Both the position numbers and the translations under genes were made by a program. The notes below the pieces were generated by a model, which had not been told where the DNA came from, searched no databases, and was given only the letters and a program-made list of their open reading frames with translations. This document shows, piece after piece, positions 9,593-18,710 of a stretch of 47,196 bases of DNA. Source of the DNA: Frankia alni (GTDB lineage: Bacteria > Actinomycetota > Actinomycetes > Frankiales > Frankiaceae); assembly GCA_026225295.1 (NCBI GenBank), contig JAMFSN010000353.1, positions 1 through 47,196 on the forward strand, given 5' to 3'. Each line of letters begins with the position of its first letter. The first letter of the stretch is position 1.

Positions 9593-10633
9593 CTACAGGT
9601 CGATCGGGGCCGGCGCTATCGCATCGGCGTCGACAGCGGGACCGATACCGAGCTTCTCTTTGATCTTCTTTTCGATCTCGTTGGCCAGGTCGGGGTTATC
9701 CCGCAGGAACTGCCGGGCGTTCTCCTTGCCCTGGCCGAGCTGATCACCGTCGTAGGTGTACCAGGCCCCCGACTTACGGACGAGGCCGTGTTCCACGCCC
9801 ATGTCGATGAGCGAGCCTTCGCGGCTGATACCCCCGCCATAGATGATGTCGAACTCCGCGGTGCGGAACGGCGGCGCCATCTTGTTCTTGACGACCTTGA
9901 CCCGGGTCCGGTTACCGACCGCGTCCGCGCCGTCCTTGAGGGTTTCGATACGGCGGACGTCGAGCCGGATCGAGGCGTAGAACTTCAATGCCTTTCCACC
10001 GGTCGTGGTCTCGGGCGACCCGAACATCACGCCGATCTTTTCGCGGAGCTGGTTGATGAAGATCGCGGTGGTACCCGAGTTGGACAGCGCGCCCGTCATT
10101 TTGCGCAGCGCCTGCGACATCAGCCGGGCCTGGAGGCCGACATGACTGTCACCCATCTCGCCCTCGATCTCGGCCCGCGGGACCAGCGCGGCCACGGAGT
10201 CGATGACGATGATGTCCAGAGCACCGGACCGGACGAGCATGTCCGCGATCTCCAACGCCTGCTCGCCGGTGTCAGGCTGGGAAACGAGCAGGGCGTCGGT
10301 GTCGACCCCGAGCTTGCCGGCGTACTCCGGGTCAAGGGCGTGCTCCGCGTCGATGAACGCCGCGATACCGCCGGCCGCCTGCGCGCTCGCGACCGCGTGC
10401 AGGGCGACGGTCGTCTTGCCGGACGACTCCGGACCATAGATCTCGACGATGCGCCCCTTGGGGAGACCGCCGATACCGAGGGCCACATCCAGCGCGATCG
10501 AGCCGGTCGGGATCGCCTGGACCGGCGGACGCGAGTCGTCACCGAGTCGCATCACCGACCCCTTGCCGAATTGCTTGTCGATCAACGCGAGGGCGTTATC
10601 CAACGCCTTGTCGCGGTCGAGTCCTGCTGCCAT
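9593..10633 (-). CDS. recA: recombinase RecA
   Basis: The central recombinase for strand exchange and the co-protease that triggers LexA self-cleavage. From the ATG at 10633 it is 346 residues, the normal length. It begins [20 protein letters not shown], the usual RecA N-terminus. Walker A is GPESSGKT at residues 67-74. The frame stays open upstream to 10978, but that extension is Arg/Pro-rich and covers the promoter and LexA box, so it is not coding. A GGGAG lies 9 bases before the ATG. No intein is present. It precedes recX and is controlled by the SOS box at 10755-10768. Confidence 0.98.
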   Translation of the reverse strand: MAAGLDRDKALDNALALIDKQFGKGSVMRLGDDSRPPVQAIPTGSIALDVALGIGGLPKGRIVEIYGPESSGKTTVALHAVASAQAAGGIAAFIDAEHALDPEYAGKLGVDTDALLVSQPDTGEQALEIADMLVRSGALDIIVIDSVAALVPRAEIEGEMGDSHVGLQARLMSQALRKMTGALSNSGTTAIFINQLREKIGVMFGSPETTTGGKALKFYASIRLDVRRIETLKDGADAVGNRTRVKVVKNKMAPPFRTAEFDIIYGGGISREGSLIDMGVEHGLVRKSGAWYTYDGDQLGQGKENARQFLRDNPDLANEIEKKIKEKLGIGPAVDADAIAPAPIDL

Positions 10634-10720
10634 GAGAGGCACTCCCTGAGTTCGACGAGTCTTAGCCACGTCCGCGACGTTAGGGGGTGGGTCCGACGTT
10701 TTCTCGCGGCGGGTCGGATC

Positions 10721-10747
10721 TGTGGATGACGGTGCGGGTGTGGACAA
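10721..10747 (-). promoter_or_regulatory. pair of DnaA-box-like nonamers in the recA leader
   Basis: On the minus strand TTGTCCACA (10739-10747) is the exact actinobacterial DnaA box and TCATCCACA (10721-10729) is a one-mismatch copy. They have the same orientation and are 18 bp apart. The exact copy overlaps the recA -10 box and predicted start point. Binding by DnaA is inferred from the sequence only. Confidence 0.35.
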
Positions 10748-10768
10748 CACTAGGCGAACAGGCGTTCG
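10747..10768 (-). promoter_or_regulatory. LexA (SOS) box and -10 of recA
   Basis: CGAACAGGCGTTCG (10755-10768) fits the actinobacterial LexA operator CGAACRNRYGTTCG at every position. On the minus strand it is followed 2 bases later by TAGTGT (10747-10752), a good TAnnnT -10 box. The operator therefore fills the -10/-35 spacer and LexA would block polymerase. Transcription would start near 10740, giving a leader of about 107 nt before the recA ATG. Confidence 0.85.
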
Positions 10769-10916
10769 ACGCTGCGCAACGACACTCCGGACGTTTCGCG
10801 GCCCGGCCCTTCGAACGCCGGTTCGGGCCGGGATCGGCCGCCCGGTCCGGGAGATCCGCTGGTCGGCCCGCGCGGCATCGCGGGCCGGGCCGTTTCGGAG
10901 CCGGTCCGGCGCTTGG

Positions 10917-10922
10917 CAGACT
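10917..10922 (+). promoter_or_regulatory. candidate -10 box of the DUF3046 gene (leaderless)
   Basis: CAGACT followed by 6 bases and then the ATG start. A TTCGGA hexamer 17 bases upstream is a weak -35. The spacing places the transcription start at or next to the A of ATG. Confidence 0.33.
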
Positions 10923-10928
10923 GGGCGC

Positions 10929-11123
10929 ATGCGGTTGACCGATTTCTGGGCGCGGATGCGCCGCCAGTTCGGCGACACCTATGCCGAATCCCTGGCCCGC
11001 GACCACGTCGTGTCCGGGCTGGGCGGCCGGACCGTCGACGAGGCGCTCAACCGGGGTGACGACCCCAAGGCGATCTGGCGGGCGCTCTGCGAGGAGTTCG
11101 ATGTTCCCGCCCGGGAGCACTGA
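10929..11123 (+). CDS. DUF3046 family protein
   Basis: A 64-residue acidic protein of unknown function that begins [20 protein letters not shown]. This matches the small DUF3046 family found next to recA in many actinobacteria. Typical features are a Trp in DFWARM and a C-terminal [11 protein letters not shown]. It has no membrane segment or catalytic motif. It is divergent from recA, with about 295 bp between the starts that carry the LexA box. The ATG is preceded by no good ribosome site, but CAGACT lies exactly 6 bases upstream, consistent with a leaderless mRNA. Conserved linkage suggests a link to DNA repair, without direct evidence. Confidence 0.85.
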   Translation: MRLTDFWARMRRQFGDTYAESLARDHVVSGLGGRTVDEALNRGDDPKAIWRALCEEFDVPAREH

Positions 11124-11258
11124 CGGCCGACCCGGGCCGTACCAGCCCGAGGCACCCGCCGGCGGCCGGTCCGGGACCGGAATTCCCGCCGGCAACGGGC
11201 TCGGAGCCGGTTCGCGCTGGTCAGCGCCGGTCGGGCCAAAAGTGTCCGAGCCGGGGCG

Positions 11259-11264
11259 CACACT
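11259..11264 (+). promoter_or_regulatory. candidate -10 box of lhr (leaderless)
   Basis: CACACT lies 6 bases before the lhr ATG and no Shine-Dalgarno sequence is visible, so leaderless transcription is plausible. The -35 region is not recognisable. An AGTGT/ACACT dyad (from 11241 to 11264) also frames this site. Confidence 0.3.
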
Positions 11265-11270
11265 CGATGC

Positions 11271-14200
11271 ATGGCAATGACGTCGCCGCTCACGCGGTTC
11301 ACCGAACCCACGCGGGCCTGGTTCGAGGGCGCATTCAGCGCTCCGACCGCCGCGCAGGTCGGCGCGTGGAAGGCGATCAGCAGCGGAAGGAACGCGCTGG
11401 TCGTAGCACCTACCGGGTCCGGCAAGACGCTCGCCGCATTCCTCTGGTCGCTCGACCGACTGGCCGCGACGCCCCGGCCGGCCGAACCGTCGCGCCGGTG
11501 CCGGGTCCTCTACGTCAGCCCGCTCAAGGCCCTCGCGGTCGACGTCGAGCGCAACCTGCGCGCGCCGCTGGTCGGCATCCGGGCGGCCGCGGCGCGAATG
11601 GGCCGGGCGGAGCCCGACATCGCGGTGGCGGTCCGGTCCGGCGACACGCCGGCGGATGAGCGACGCCAGTTCACCAAGACGCCCCCGGACGTCCTCATCA
11701 CGACCCCCGAGTCCCTGTTCCTGCTGCTCACCAGCACGCGGGCCCGCGAGTCGCTGCGGGGCGTCGAAACGGTGATCGTGGATGAGGTCCACGCCGTGGC
11801 CGGCACCAAGCGGGGCGCCCACCTCGCCGTGAGTCTGGAACGGCTCGACGCGCTGCTCGACGCGCCGGCCCAACGGGTGGGTCTGTCGGCGACCGTGCGT
11901 CCGGTCGAGGAGGTGGCCCGCTTCCTGGGCGGGTCCCGGGACGTGACCGTGGTCCGTCCCCCGTCGAACAAGACGATCACCGTCGAGGTGGTCGTCCCGG
12001 TCGAGGACATGAGCCGGATCGGTGAGACGGTCGACGATGTGCCCGACGGGTCAGCCGCCGGCGCCGCGCGGCGCTCCTCGATCTGGCCGGCCGTCGAAGG
12101 TCGGGTGCTCGATCTGATCAGCGAACACCGCTCGACGATCGTGTTCGTGAACTCCCGTCGGGTGGCCGAACGGTTGTGCGCCCGGCTCAACGAACTGGCC
12201 GACGAACGCCGGGCCCCGACCGACGGGGATGCCGGGGATGATCAGAACGACCGCACCCGGTCCGGCCCGGACGCTCCCGGGCCGGACCCGGCCCGGCCCG
12301 GCCCGCGCATCGCGCCCGCCGAGTTGATGGGGCAGGCCGGGGTGGGGCTGCCGATCAGCGGCGAAGTGGCCCGCGCCCATCACGGCAGCGTGAGCCGTGA
12401 GCAGCGGCTGCTGATCGAGGAGGATCTCAAGGCCGGTCGACTGCCGGCCGTCGTCGCGACCTCCAGCCTGGAACTCGGCATCGACATGGGCGCCGTCGAC
12501 CTGGTCGTCCAGGTCGAGTCTCCGCCGAGCGTCGCCTCCGGGCTGCAGCGGGTCGGCCGGGCCGGGCACCAGGTCGGGGCGGTCAGCCGGGGCGTGGTCC
12601 TGCCCAAACACCGGGGTGACCTGGTCCAGTGCGCGGTCGTCGCCGAACGGATGCGCGACGGCGCGATCGAGTCGCTGGCTTATCCCCGCAACCCGCTCGA
12701 CGTGCTCGCCCAGCAGATCGTCGCCATGGTGTCGATCGAGCCGTGGGAGATCGACGACCTGGCCGCCCTGATCCGGCGGGCCGCGCCGTTCGCGTCCCTG
12801 CCGCCCTCGGCGTACGAGGCGACCCTCGACATGCTGGCCGGTCGTTACCCCTCCGACGACTTCGCCGAACTGCGGCCGCGCATCACCTGGGACCGCGAGA
12901 CCGGCCTCCTGGAAGGCCGCCCGGGTGCCCAGCGGCTCGCGGTGACCAGCGGCGGCACCATTCCCGACCGGGGTCTGTTCGGCGTTTTCCTCGTCGGGGA
13001 GAAGGCCAGCCGGGTCGGCGAGCTCGACGAGGAGATGGTCTACGAGTCGCGGGTCGGCGACGTGATCCTGCTCGGCTCGTCGAGCTGGCGGGTCGAGGAG
13101 ATCACCCACGACCGGGTCCTGGTCACCCCGGCGCCCGGGCAGCCGGGGCGCCTGCCGTTCTGGCACGGTGACGCCCCCGGCCGGCCGATCGAGCTCGGCC
13201 GGGCGCTCGGCGCGTTCGTCCGCAAGCTCGACCGGCTCGATCCGGACGCCGCCCGGGCCCGGCTGGCCGAGGCCGGGCTGGACGCGTGGGCGGCGGACAA
13301 CCTGCTCGCCTACCTGGCCGAGCAGCGCGAGGCGACCGGGCACCTGTCCACCGACCGCACGATCGTGGTGGAGCGGTTCCGCGACGAGCTGGGCGACTGG
13401 CGGCTCGCCCTGCACTCCCCGTTCGGCGCCCAGGTCAACGCGCCCTGGGCGCTCGCGCTGGCCGCCCGGGCCCGCGAACGGCTCGGGATCGACGTGGCCA
13501 CCATGCACTCCGACGACGGGATCGTCCTGCGGCTGCCCGATGCCGACGAGGCGCCGGCCGGCGGTTTCGCGGTCTTCGAGCCGGACGACCTGGCCCCCAT
13601 CGTGCAGGCCGAGGTGGGCGGCAGCGCGTTGTTCGCGAGCCGGTTCCGGGAGTGCGCCGGGCGGGCGCTGCTGCTGCCGCGCCGCAATCCGGGCCAGCGC
13701 ACCCCCCTGTGGCAGCAGCGGCAGCGGTCGGCCCAGCTGTTGTCGGTCGCTTCCGACTTCGGCAGCTTTCCGGTGATCCTGGAAACGATGCGGGAATGTC
13801 TGCAGGACGTCTTCGACGTCCCCGGCCTGGTCGAACTCATGCGCGACATCGACAGCCGGCGGGTGCGGGTCGTCGAGGTCGAGACCCAGGTGCCTTCGCC
13901 GTTCGCCCGTTCTCTGCTGTTCGGCTACGTCGGCGCGTTCATGTACGAGGGCGACAGCCCGCTGGCCGAACGCCGCGCCCAGGCGTTGTCGCTCGATTCG
14001 ACCCTGCTGGCCGAGCTGCTCGGCGAATCCGAGCTGCGGGAACTGATCGACCCGGCCGCGCTCGGGCAGGTCGAGGCCGGATTGCAGCGGCTGCCCGAGG
14101 ATCGGCACGCCCGGGACCTCGAGGGCGTCGCCGACCTGCTGCGGATGCTCGGCGATCTGACCACCGCCGAGGTCATCGCGCGGGGCGGAACACCCGCCTG

Positions 14201-16019
14201 GCTCGAGGAGCTGGAGGCCCGGCGGCGGGCGCTGCGGGTCCGGGTCGCCGGCCAGGAACGCTGGGTCGCGATCGAGGACGCCGGCCGCCTGCGGGACGCG
14301 CTGGGCGTGCCGCTGCCGGTCGGCGTGCCGGAGGCGTTCACCGAACCGGTCCGCGACCCGCTGGGCGATCTGGTCTCCCGCTACGCCCGCACGCACGGCC
14401 CGTTCACTCCCGACGAGGTGGCCGCCCGCCTCGGACTCGGGGTGGCCGTCGTCAGCCACGCGCTGCAGCGACTGACCGCCACCGGCCGGCTGGCCCGGGG
14501 CGCCCTGCGACCGGGCGGCGAGCAGACCGAGTGGTGTGACGTCGGGGTCCTGCGGGCCCTGCGCCGACGCAGCCTGGCGAACCTTCGCAAGGAGGTCGAG
14601 CCGGTCCCGGTCGAGGCGCTGGCTCGGTTCCTGCCCGCGTGGCAGTCGGTCGGCACCGCCCGGTCGCGCGGTCCGGACGCCCTGCTGGGCACGATCGAAC
14701 AGCTCCAGGGTGCACTGCTGCCGGCCAGTGCCCTCGAGCAGCTGATCCTGCCGGCCCGGGTGTCCGACTACGCCCCGGCGATGCTCGACGAGTTGTCCGC
14801 CGCCGGGGAAGTGCTGTGGGCCGGGGCCGGCAGCCTGCCGGGCAACGACGGCTGGGTGACGCTCCTGCTCGCCGACGCCGCCCCGCTGCTCGCCCCGCCC
14901 GTCGCGGCTGAACTGGTCGCCACCCCCTTGCACCAGGCGATTCTCGACGCGCTGACCGGGGGGCAGGCCCTGTTCTTCCGCACCCTGGCCGACCGGCTCG
15001 GGAACCTCGACGATCGCGCGCTGACCTCCGCTCTCTGGGATCTGGCCTGGTCCGGTCACCTCACCAACGACACGCTGGCCCCGCTGCGGGCGCTGCTCGC
15101 GGCCGGCGGAACGTCCCATCCCACCCGGCGGCGGACGCCCCGGGCCCGGGCGGTGCGCGGCGGCCGGTACGGCCGTCCCGAGCTGCCCCGCCGGACCGGC
15201 CCGACCACGGTGGCCGGCCGGTGGTCGCTGCTGCCCGAACGTGATCCCGACCCGACCCGGGCGGCCCACGCCCGCGCCGAGACGATGCTCGAGCGCTACG
15301 GGATCGTCACCCGGGGTTCCGTGACCGCCGAGCGGACCCCGGGCGGCTTCGCCGGGGTCTACAAGGTGCTGTCGGCCTTCGAAGAGGCCGGCCGGGCCCG
15401 GCGCGGCTATTTCGTGGAATCGCTCGGAGCGGCACAGTTCGCCGCCCCGGGGGCGGTGGACCGGATGCGGGCCCGCGCCGACGCCTCGCGGGCGATCGTC
15501 CTGGCCGCCACCGACCCGGCCAACGCCTACGGTGCCGCGCTCCCCTGGCCCGACCGCGGCGACCCGGCCGTCGCCGCCGGCGCAGGGGGCGCAGGGGGCG
15601 CCGGGATCGTCCCCCACCATCTGGACGGCCCACCCCAGCCGGCGTCGGACGCCATCGGGACATCGGACCAGCTGGCCGCGCTGACCGGCGGCCCGGCCGG
15701 CCCCGGCCCCGGGACACTCGTGGGCGCCCGGGCCGGCCACCGGCCCGGGCGCAAGGCCGGGGCGATCGTGGTCCTCGTCGACGGGCAGCTCGTCCTGTAC
15801 GTCGAGCGGGGCGGGCGCACGCTGCTGTCCTGGACCGACGACCCCGAACTGCTGCAGCCGGCGGTCGACGCGCTGGCGCTGGCCGTCCGCGAGGGCACGC
15901 TGGGTCGCCTGGCGGTCGAGCGGGCGGACGGCGAGTCGGTGTTGACCAGCGAACTGGGACGGACGCTGGAACGGGCCGGCTTCCATCCGACGCCCCGGGG
16001 ACTGCGGCTGCGGGCCTGA
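11271..16019 (+). CDS. lhr: ATP-dependent helicase Lhr (large form)
   Basis: A 1582-residue superfamily 2 3'-to-5' DNA translocase with a preference for RNA:DNA hybrids in characterised mycobacterial Lhr, linked to DNA repair. Visible motifs are Walker A APTGSGKT (46-53), DEVH (171-174), LSATVRPVEE, SSLELGIDMG and motif VI QRVGRAGH (426-433). The winged helix and Lhr-core follow, then the long C-terminal region characteristic of the actinobacterial and E. coli large forms. A Pro/Arg/Asp-rich insertion lies near residues 315-345, and a Gly/Ala/Pro-rich linker near 1430-1490. The start is ATG at 11271, with M3 as an alternative. nei2 lies downstream after the MFS gene; lhr and nei2 are adjacent in mycobacteria. 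Confidence 0.95.
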   Translation: MAMTSPLTRFTEPTRAWFEGAFSAPTAAQVGAWKAISSGRNALVVAPTGSGKTLAAFLWSLDRLAATPRPAEPSRRCRVLYVSPLKALAVDVERNLRAPLVGIRAAAARMGRAEPDIAVAVRSGDTPADERRQFTKTPPDVLITTPESLFLLLTSTRARESLRGVETVIVDEVHAVAGTKRGAHLAVSLERLDALLDAPAQRVGLSATVRPVEEVARFLGGSRDVTVVRPPSNKTITVEVVVPVEDMSRIGETVDDVPDGSAAGAARRSSIWPAVEGRVLDLISEHRSTIVFVNSRRVAERLCARLNELADERRAPTDGDAGDDQNDRTRSGPDAPGPDPARPGPRIAPAELMGQAGVGLPISGEVARAHHGSVSREQRLLIEEDLKAGRLPAVVATSSLELGIDMGAVDLVVQVESPPSVASGLQRVGRAGHQVGAVSRGVVLPKHRGDLVQCAVVAERMRDGAIESLAYPRNPLDVLAQQIVAMVSIEPWEIDDLAALIRRAAPFASLPPSAYEATLDMLAGRYPSDDFAELRPRITWDRETGLLEGRPGAQRLAVTSGGTIPDRGLFGVFLVGEKASRVGELDEEMVYESRVGDVILLGSSSWRVEEITHDRVLVTPAPGQPGRLPFWHGDAPGRPIELGRALGAFVRKLDRLDPDAARARLAEAGLDAWAADNLLAYLAEQREATGHLSTDRTIVVERFRDELGDWRLALHSPFGAQVNAPWALALAARARERLGIDVATMHSDDGIVLRLPDADEAPAGGFAVFEPDDLAPIVQAEVGGSALFASRFRECAGRALLLPRRNPGQRTPLWQQRQRSAQLLSVASDFGSFPVILETMRECLQDVFDVPGLVELMRDIDSRRVRVVEVETQVPSPFARSLLFGYVGAFMYEGDSPLAERRAQALSLDSTLLAELLGESELRELIDPAALGQVEAGLQRLPEDRHARDLEGVADLLRMLGDLTTAEVIARGGTPAWLEELEARRRALRVRVAGQERWVAIEDAGRLRDALGVPLPVGVPEAFTEPVRDPLGDLVSRYARTHGPFTPDEVAARLGLGVAVVSHALQRLTATGRLARGALRPGGEQTEWCDVGVLRALRRRSLANLRKEVEPVPVEALARFLPAWQSVGTARSRGPDALLGTIEQLQGALLPASALEQLILPARVSDYAPAMLDELSAAGEVLWAGAGSLPGNDGWVTLLLADAAPLLAPPVAAELVATPLHQAILDALTGGQALFFRTLADRLGNLDDRALTSALWDLAWSGHLTNDTLAPLRALLAAGGTSHPTRRRTPRARAVRGGRYGRPELPRRTGPTTVAGRWSLLPERDPDPTRAAHARAETMLERYGIVTRGSVTAERTPGGFAGVYKVLSAFEEAGRARRGYFVESLGAAQFAAPGAVDRMRARADASRAIVLAATDPANAYGAALPWPDRGDPAVAAGAGGAGGAGIVPHHLDGPPQPASDAIGTSDQLAALTGGPAGPGPGTLVGARAGHRPGRKAGAIVVLVDGQLVLYVERGGRTLLSWTDDPELLQPAVDALALAVREGTLGRLAVERADGESVLTSELGRTLERAGFHPTPRGLRLRA

Positions 16020-16144
16020 TCCCACGCCCGCCGCGCACGTCCGAGGCCACCGCGCACGCCCGTCCCGCATCCCGGCGCTCCGCGGCACGGGCGCGGAACC
16101 AGGCGGGAACGCCGTAACGTGGTGGAAATGGGCCGGGAGTGGTG

Positions 16145-17659
16145 ATGGGGGTGAGCGCCGACCCACCGTCGCTCGCCGTCGACGCGACCCGCGACGACCA
16201 GCCGGCCCCGGCATCCGACGACCACCACACCGGTCCCGCGGGACTCTGGTCGCCCGCCTACCGATCACTGACCTCCGGGCTCGTCCTGACCGTCACGCTG
16301 GTCGCGTTCGAGGCGCTGGCCGTCGTCACGATCCTGCCGATCGTGGTCGGGGACCTCGGTGACCTGCCGCTCTATGGCTGGATCACCAGCGCGTTCTTCC
16401 TCGGCACGGTGATCGGCATCGTGGTTGCCGGGCCGGCGACCGACCGGGGCGGCCCGGTCCGGCCGTTCGTGGTCGGACTGAGCCTGTTCGCCATCGGGCT
16501 GGTGGTCGGCGGCCTGGCCCCCAGCATGTACGTGCTGGTCATCGGCCGGCTGATCCAGGGGCTCGGCGCCGGCGCGACGCCGGCGGTCGCCTATGCGAGC
16601 ATCGGCCGGTCGCTGCCCGAATCCCTGCGGCCGAAGATGTTCGCCACCCTGTCGACCGCCTGGGTGGTGCCGGGTCTCGGCGGGCCGGCACTGTCGGCGC
16701 TGGTCGCCGAACGGATCGGTTGGCGGGCGGTCTTTCTCGGGCTCCTGCCTCTCGTGGCCGTGGCCGGACTGGTGGCCGTCCGGGCCCTGCGCCGGCTCGG
16801 ACCGCCCCGGACGATCAACCGCCCGACCCCCGGCCCCGGCCCCGGTCCCGGCTCCGGCTCCGGCTTCGGCCCCGCGGCCGCCAGCGGCCGCCGGGGTCCC
16901 GACCATCCGCCGTTCGGGGCCGGGCTGCGCATTGCCGCGGGCGCCGGACTTCTCCTGTTCGGCATCACCACCCGGTCCCCGCTCGGACTCCTCCCGGTCG
17001 TGGCCGGGGTCGCCCTGGGCGTGGGTCCGCTCATCCGCCTGCTTCCGCCCGGAACGCTCCGGGCCCGGGCCGGGGTGCCCTCCGCGGTGCTGGCCCGGGG
17101 CCTGCTGACCTTCGCGTTCTTCGGCGCCGACTCGTTCGTCCCGCTCGCCTTCACCTCGGTCCGCCACACCTCGACCGCCATGGCGAGCATCGCGGTCACC
17201 TCCGCGACGATGACCTGGACGTCCGCGTCCTGGGTCCAGGCCCGGTTGGCCACCCGCGTCACCAGCCGCCGGCTGGTCGCGAGCGGCATAGCGATCGTGA
17301 CCATCGGAGTGATGCTGGTGGCCGTCGGACTCGACGGTGCCGTACCGATCCCCGCCGCCATCGCCGCCTGGGCGGTGGCCGGCTTCGGAATCGGGCTCGC
17401 GTACGCGCCGCTGTCGCTGGTCGTGCTCGCGGCCGCGCCGGCCGGTCGCCAGGGCGCGGCCAGCACCTCCCTGCAACTGAGCGACAATCTCGGGACCGCC
17501 CTGGGGGCCGGGGTCAGCGGCGTCGCGGTCGCCGCCGGCCATGCGGCGGGCGCGGGTCCGGCGGTCGGGATCGCGTCGGCCTTCGGGATCGCGGCCGCGG
17601 TCGGGCTGGTCGGGGTGCTCGTCGCGGCCCGGATGCCGGCCACCACCGTCCCGCGGTAG
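16145..17659 (+). CDS. MFS transporter, drug-efflux-like
   Basis: A polytopic inner-membrane protein of about 504 residues. Hydrophobic helices begin at LTSGLVLTVTLVAFEALAVV and continue in two halves. The loop ATDRGGPVRP after the second helix matches the MFS motif A position. An Arg/Gly/Pro-rich cytoplasmic linker (a run of PG and SG repeats near 16830-16890) separates the halves. It most resembles the multidrug/proton antiporter group; the substrate is unknown. The frame opens at GTG 16139, but GGGAG is better spaced for the ATG at 16145. A TAACGT hexamer at 16115-16120 could be the -10. It lies between lhr and nei2. Confidence 0.87.
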   Translation: MGVSADPPSLAVDATRDDQPAPASDDHHTGPAGLWSPAYRSLTSGLVLTVTLVAFEALAVVTILPIVVGDLGDLPLYGWITSAFFLGTVIGIVVAGPATDRGGPVRPFVVGLSLFAIGLVVGGLAPSMYVLVIGRLIQGLGAGATPAVAYASIGRSLPESLRPKMFATLSTAWVVPGLGGPALSALVAERIGWRAVFLGLLPLVAVAGLVAVRALRRLGPPRTINRPTPGPGPGPGSGSGFGPAAASGRRGPDHPPFGAGLRIAAGAGLLLFGITTRSPLGLLPVVAGVALGVGPLIRLLPPGTLRARAGVPSAVLARGLLTFAFFGADSFVPLAFTSVRHTSTAMASIAVTSATMTWTSASWVQARLATRVTSRRLVASGIAIVTIGVMLVAVGLDGAVPIPAAIAAWAVAGFGIGLAYAPLSLVVLAAAPAGRQGAASTSLQLSDNLGTALGAGVSGVAVAAGHAAGAGPAVGIASAFGIAAAVGLVGVLVAARMPATTVPR

Positions 17660-17678
17660 CGCGGTAGCGCGGGACGGT
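17645..17678 (+). terminator. hairpin spanning the MFS stop codon
   Basis: ACCGTCCCGCG (17645-17655) and its exact complement (17668-17678) form an 11-bp stem with a 12-base loop that contains the TAG stop. It could end MFS transcripts or slow ribosomes at the stop. There is no U tract. Confidence 0.5.
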
Positions 17679-17695
17679 CCGCCGCGGGCGGGCGA

Positions 17696-17701
17696 CAATG
17701 G
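17696..17701 (+). promoter_or_regulatory. candidate -10 box of nei2 (leaderless)
   Basis: A GACAAT hexamer lies a few bases before the GTG of nei2, just downstream of the MFS terminator hairpin. The same core (ACAATGG) precedes glbO and the tRNA gene. The -35 region is poor. Confidence 0.28.
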
Positions 17702-17705
17702 GTGG

Positions 17706-18710
17706 GTGCCGGAGGGAGACACGGTCGCGCGCGCGGCCGGGCGGATGCAGACCGCCCTGGCCGGCCGGGTGGTGACCGGCTCGGACTTTCGCGTGCCCCG
17801 GTGGGCCACCGCCGACCTGGCCGGTCGGACCGTGCTCGAGGTCGTCCCGCGCGGCAAACACCTGCTCACCCGGTTCAGCGGCGGCCTGACCCTGCACACC
17901 CACTTCCGCCTGGAAGGCTCCTGGCACCTCTACCGCCCCGGCGAACCGTGGACCGGCGGCCCCCACTGGCAGATCCGGGTGGTGCTCACGACCGCCGAGC
18001 GGGTCGCGGTCGGGTACCGCCTGCCGGTCATCGACCTGTTGCCCACGTCCGAGGAGGCGAACGTCGTCGGGCATCTCGGGCCGGACGTGCTCGGACCGGA
18101 CTGGGATCTGGAGCGGGTGCTCGTCGCCCTGACCGCCGAGCCGGACCGGCCGGTCGGCGCGGCTCTGCTGGATCAGCGGATCCTGGCCGGGCTCGGCAAC
18201 ATCTACCGCACCGAGGCCTGCTTCCTGCACGGCGTGACACCCTGGACCCCGGTCGGCTCGGTCGAGGACCCGGGCCGGCTGGTCGAGCGGGCCCGAGCCC
18301 TGATCCGGGCCAACATCGACCGGCCGGAGCGGAGCACGACCGGTTCGTCACGGCGCGGGGAGACCCACTGGGTCTACGGACGGGGGGCCCGGCCCTGCCG
18401 CCGGTGCGGCACCCCGATCCGGCGGGCCGAGCAGTCCGTCGCTCCACCGCCGCCGGACCCGAACCACCCGAACCACCCGGCCGGGCCGGTGAAGCGAGCC
18501 GGACCGGCCGGTGGCCCGACCCGGGTCACCTACTGGTGTCCGTCCTGCCAGCGCGGCCCGGGGCCGCCCGACGCCGGGCCGGCGTCGGGCGCCCCCGGGC
18601 CGGGCGGGACGTCGCGCCGGGCGACCGGCGCCGCGGTCGGGCGACGGCCGTTCCGAGCCGCCGCGATCAGGCCTGGCACTGGGCGATCAGGCGGGCCCGG
18701 CCGCGGGTGA
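17706..18710 (+). CDS. nei2: Nei2-type DNA glycosylase/AP lyase (Fpg/Nei family)
   Basis: Base-excision repair enzyme that removes oxidised bases and cleaves the AP site. After GTG the protein reads PEGDT: P2 is the nucleophile and E3 the acid of the family. K51 in RGKH matches the conserved Lys. ILAGLGNIYRTEACF is the helix-two-turn-helix. The C-terminal zinc finger has C231, C234, C278 and C281. Its middle is stretched to 43 residues by a Pro/Asn/His-rich insert, where about 16 is usual. After the finger a Gly/Pro/Arg-rich tail of about 53 residues runs to 18710 and overlaps the convergent ECF sigma gene by 44 bp. The start resembles mycobacterial Nei2 more than Nei1. Placement near lhr supports this. 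Confidence 0.9.
   Translation: MPEGDTVARAAGRMQTALAGRVVTGSDFRVPRWATADLAGRTVLEVVPRGKHLLTRFSGGLTLHTHFRLEGSWHLYRPGEPWTGGPHWQIRVVLTTAERVAVGYRLPVIDLLPTSEEANVVGHLGPDVLGPDWDLERVLVALTAEPDRPVGAALLDQRILAGLGNIYRTEACFLHGVTPWTPVGSVEDPGRLVERARALIRANIDRPERSTTGSSRRGETHWVYGRGARPCRRCGTPIRRAEQSVAPPPPDPNHPNHPAGPVKRAGPAGGPTRVTYWCPSCQRGPGPPDAGPASGAPGPGGTSRRATGAAVGRRPFRAAAIRPGTGRSGGPGRG

Noticed and set aside
10634-10978. N-terminal extension of RecA
   Set aside because: This stretch contains the LexA box, -10 and leader; RecA starts normally at 10633.
12051-16268. 1405-codon open frame antisense to lhr
   Set aside because: It is the shadow of the GC-rich lhr frame: it has repetitive Gly/Arg/Gln/His composition and no domain that I recognise.
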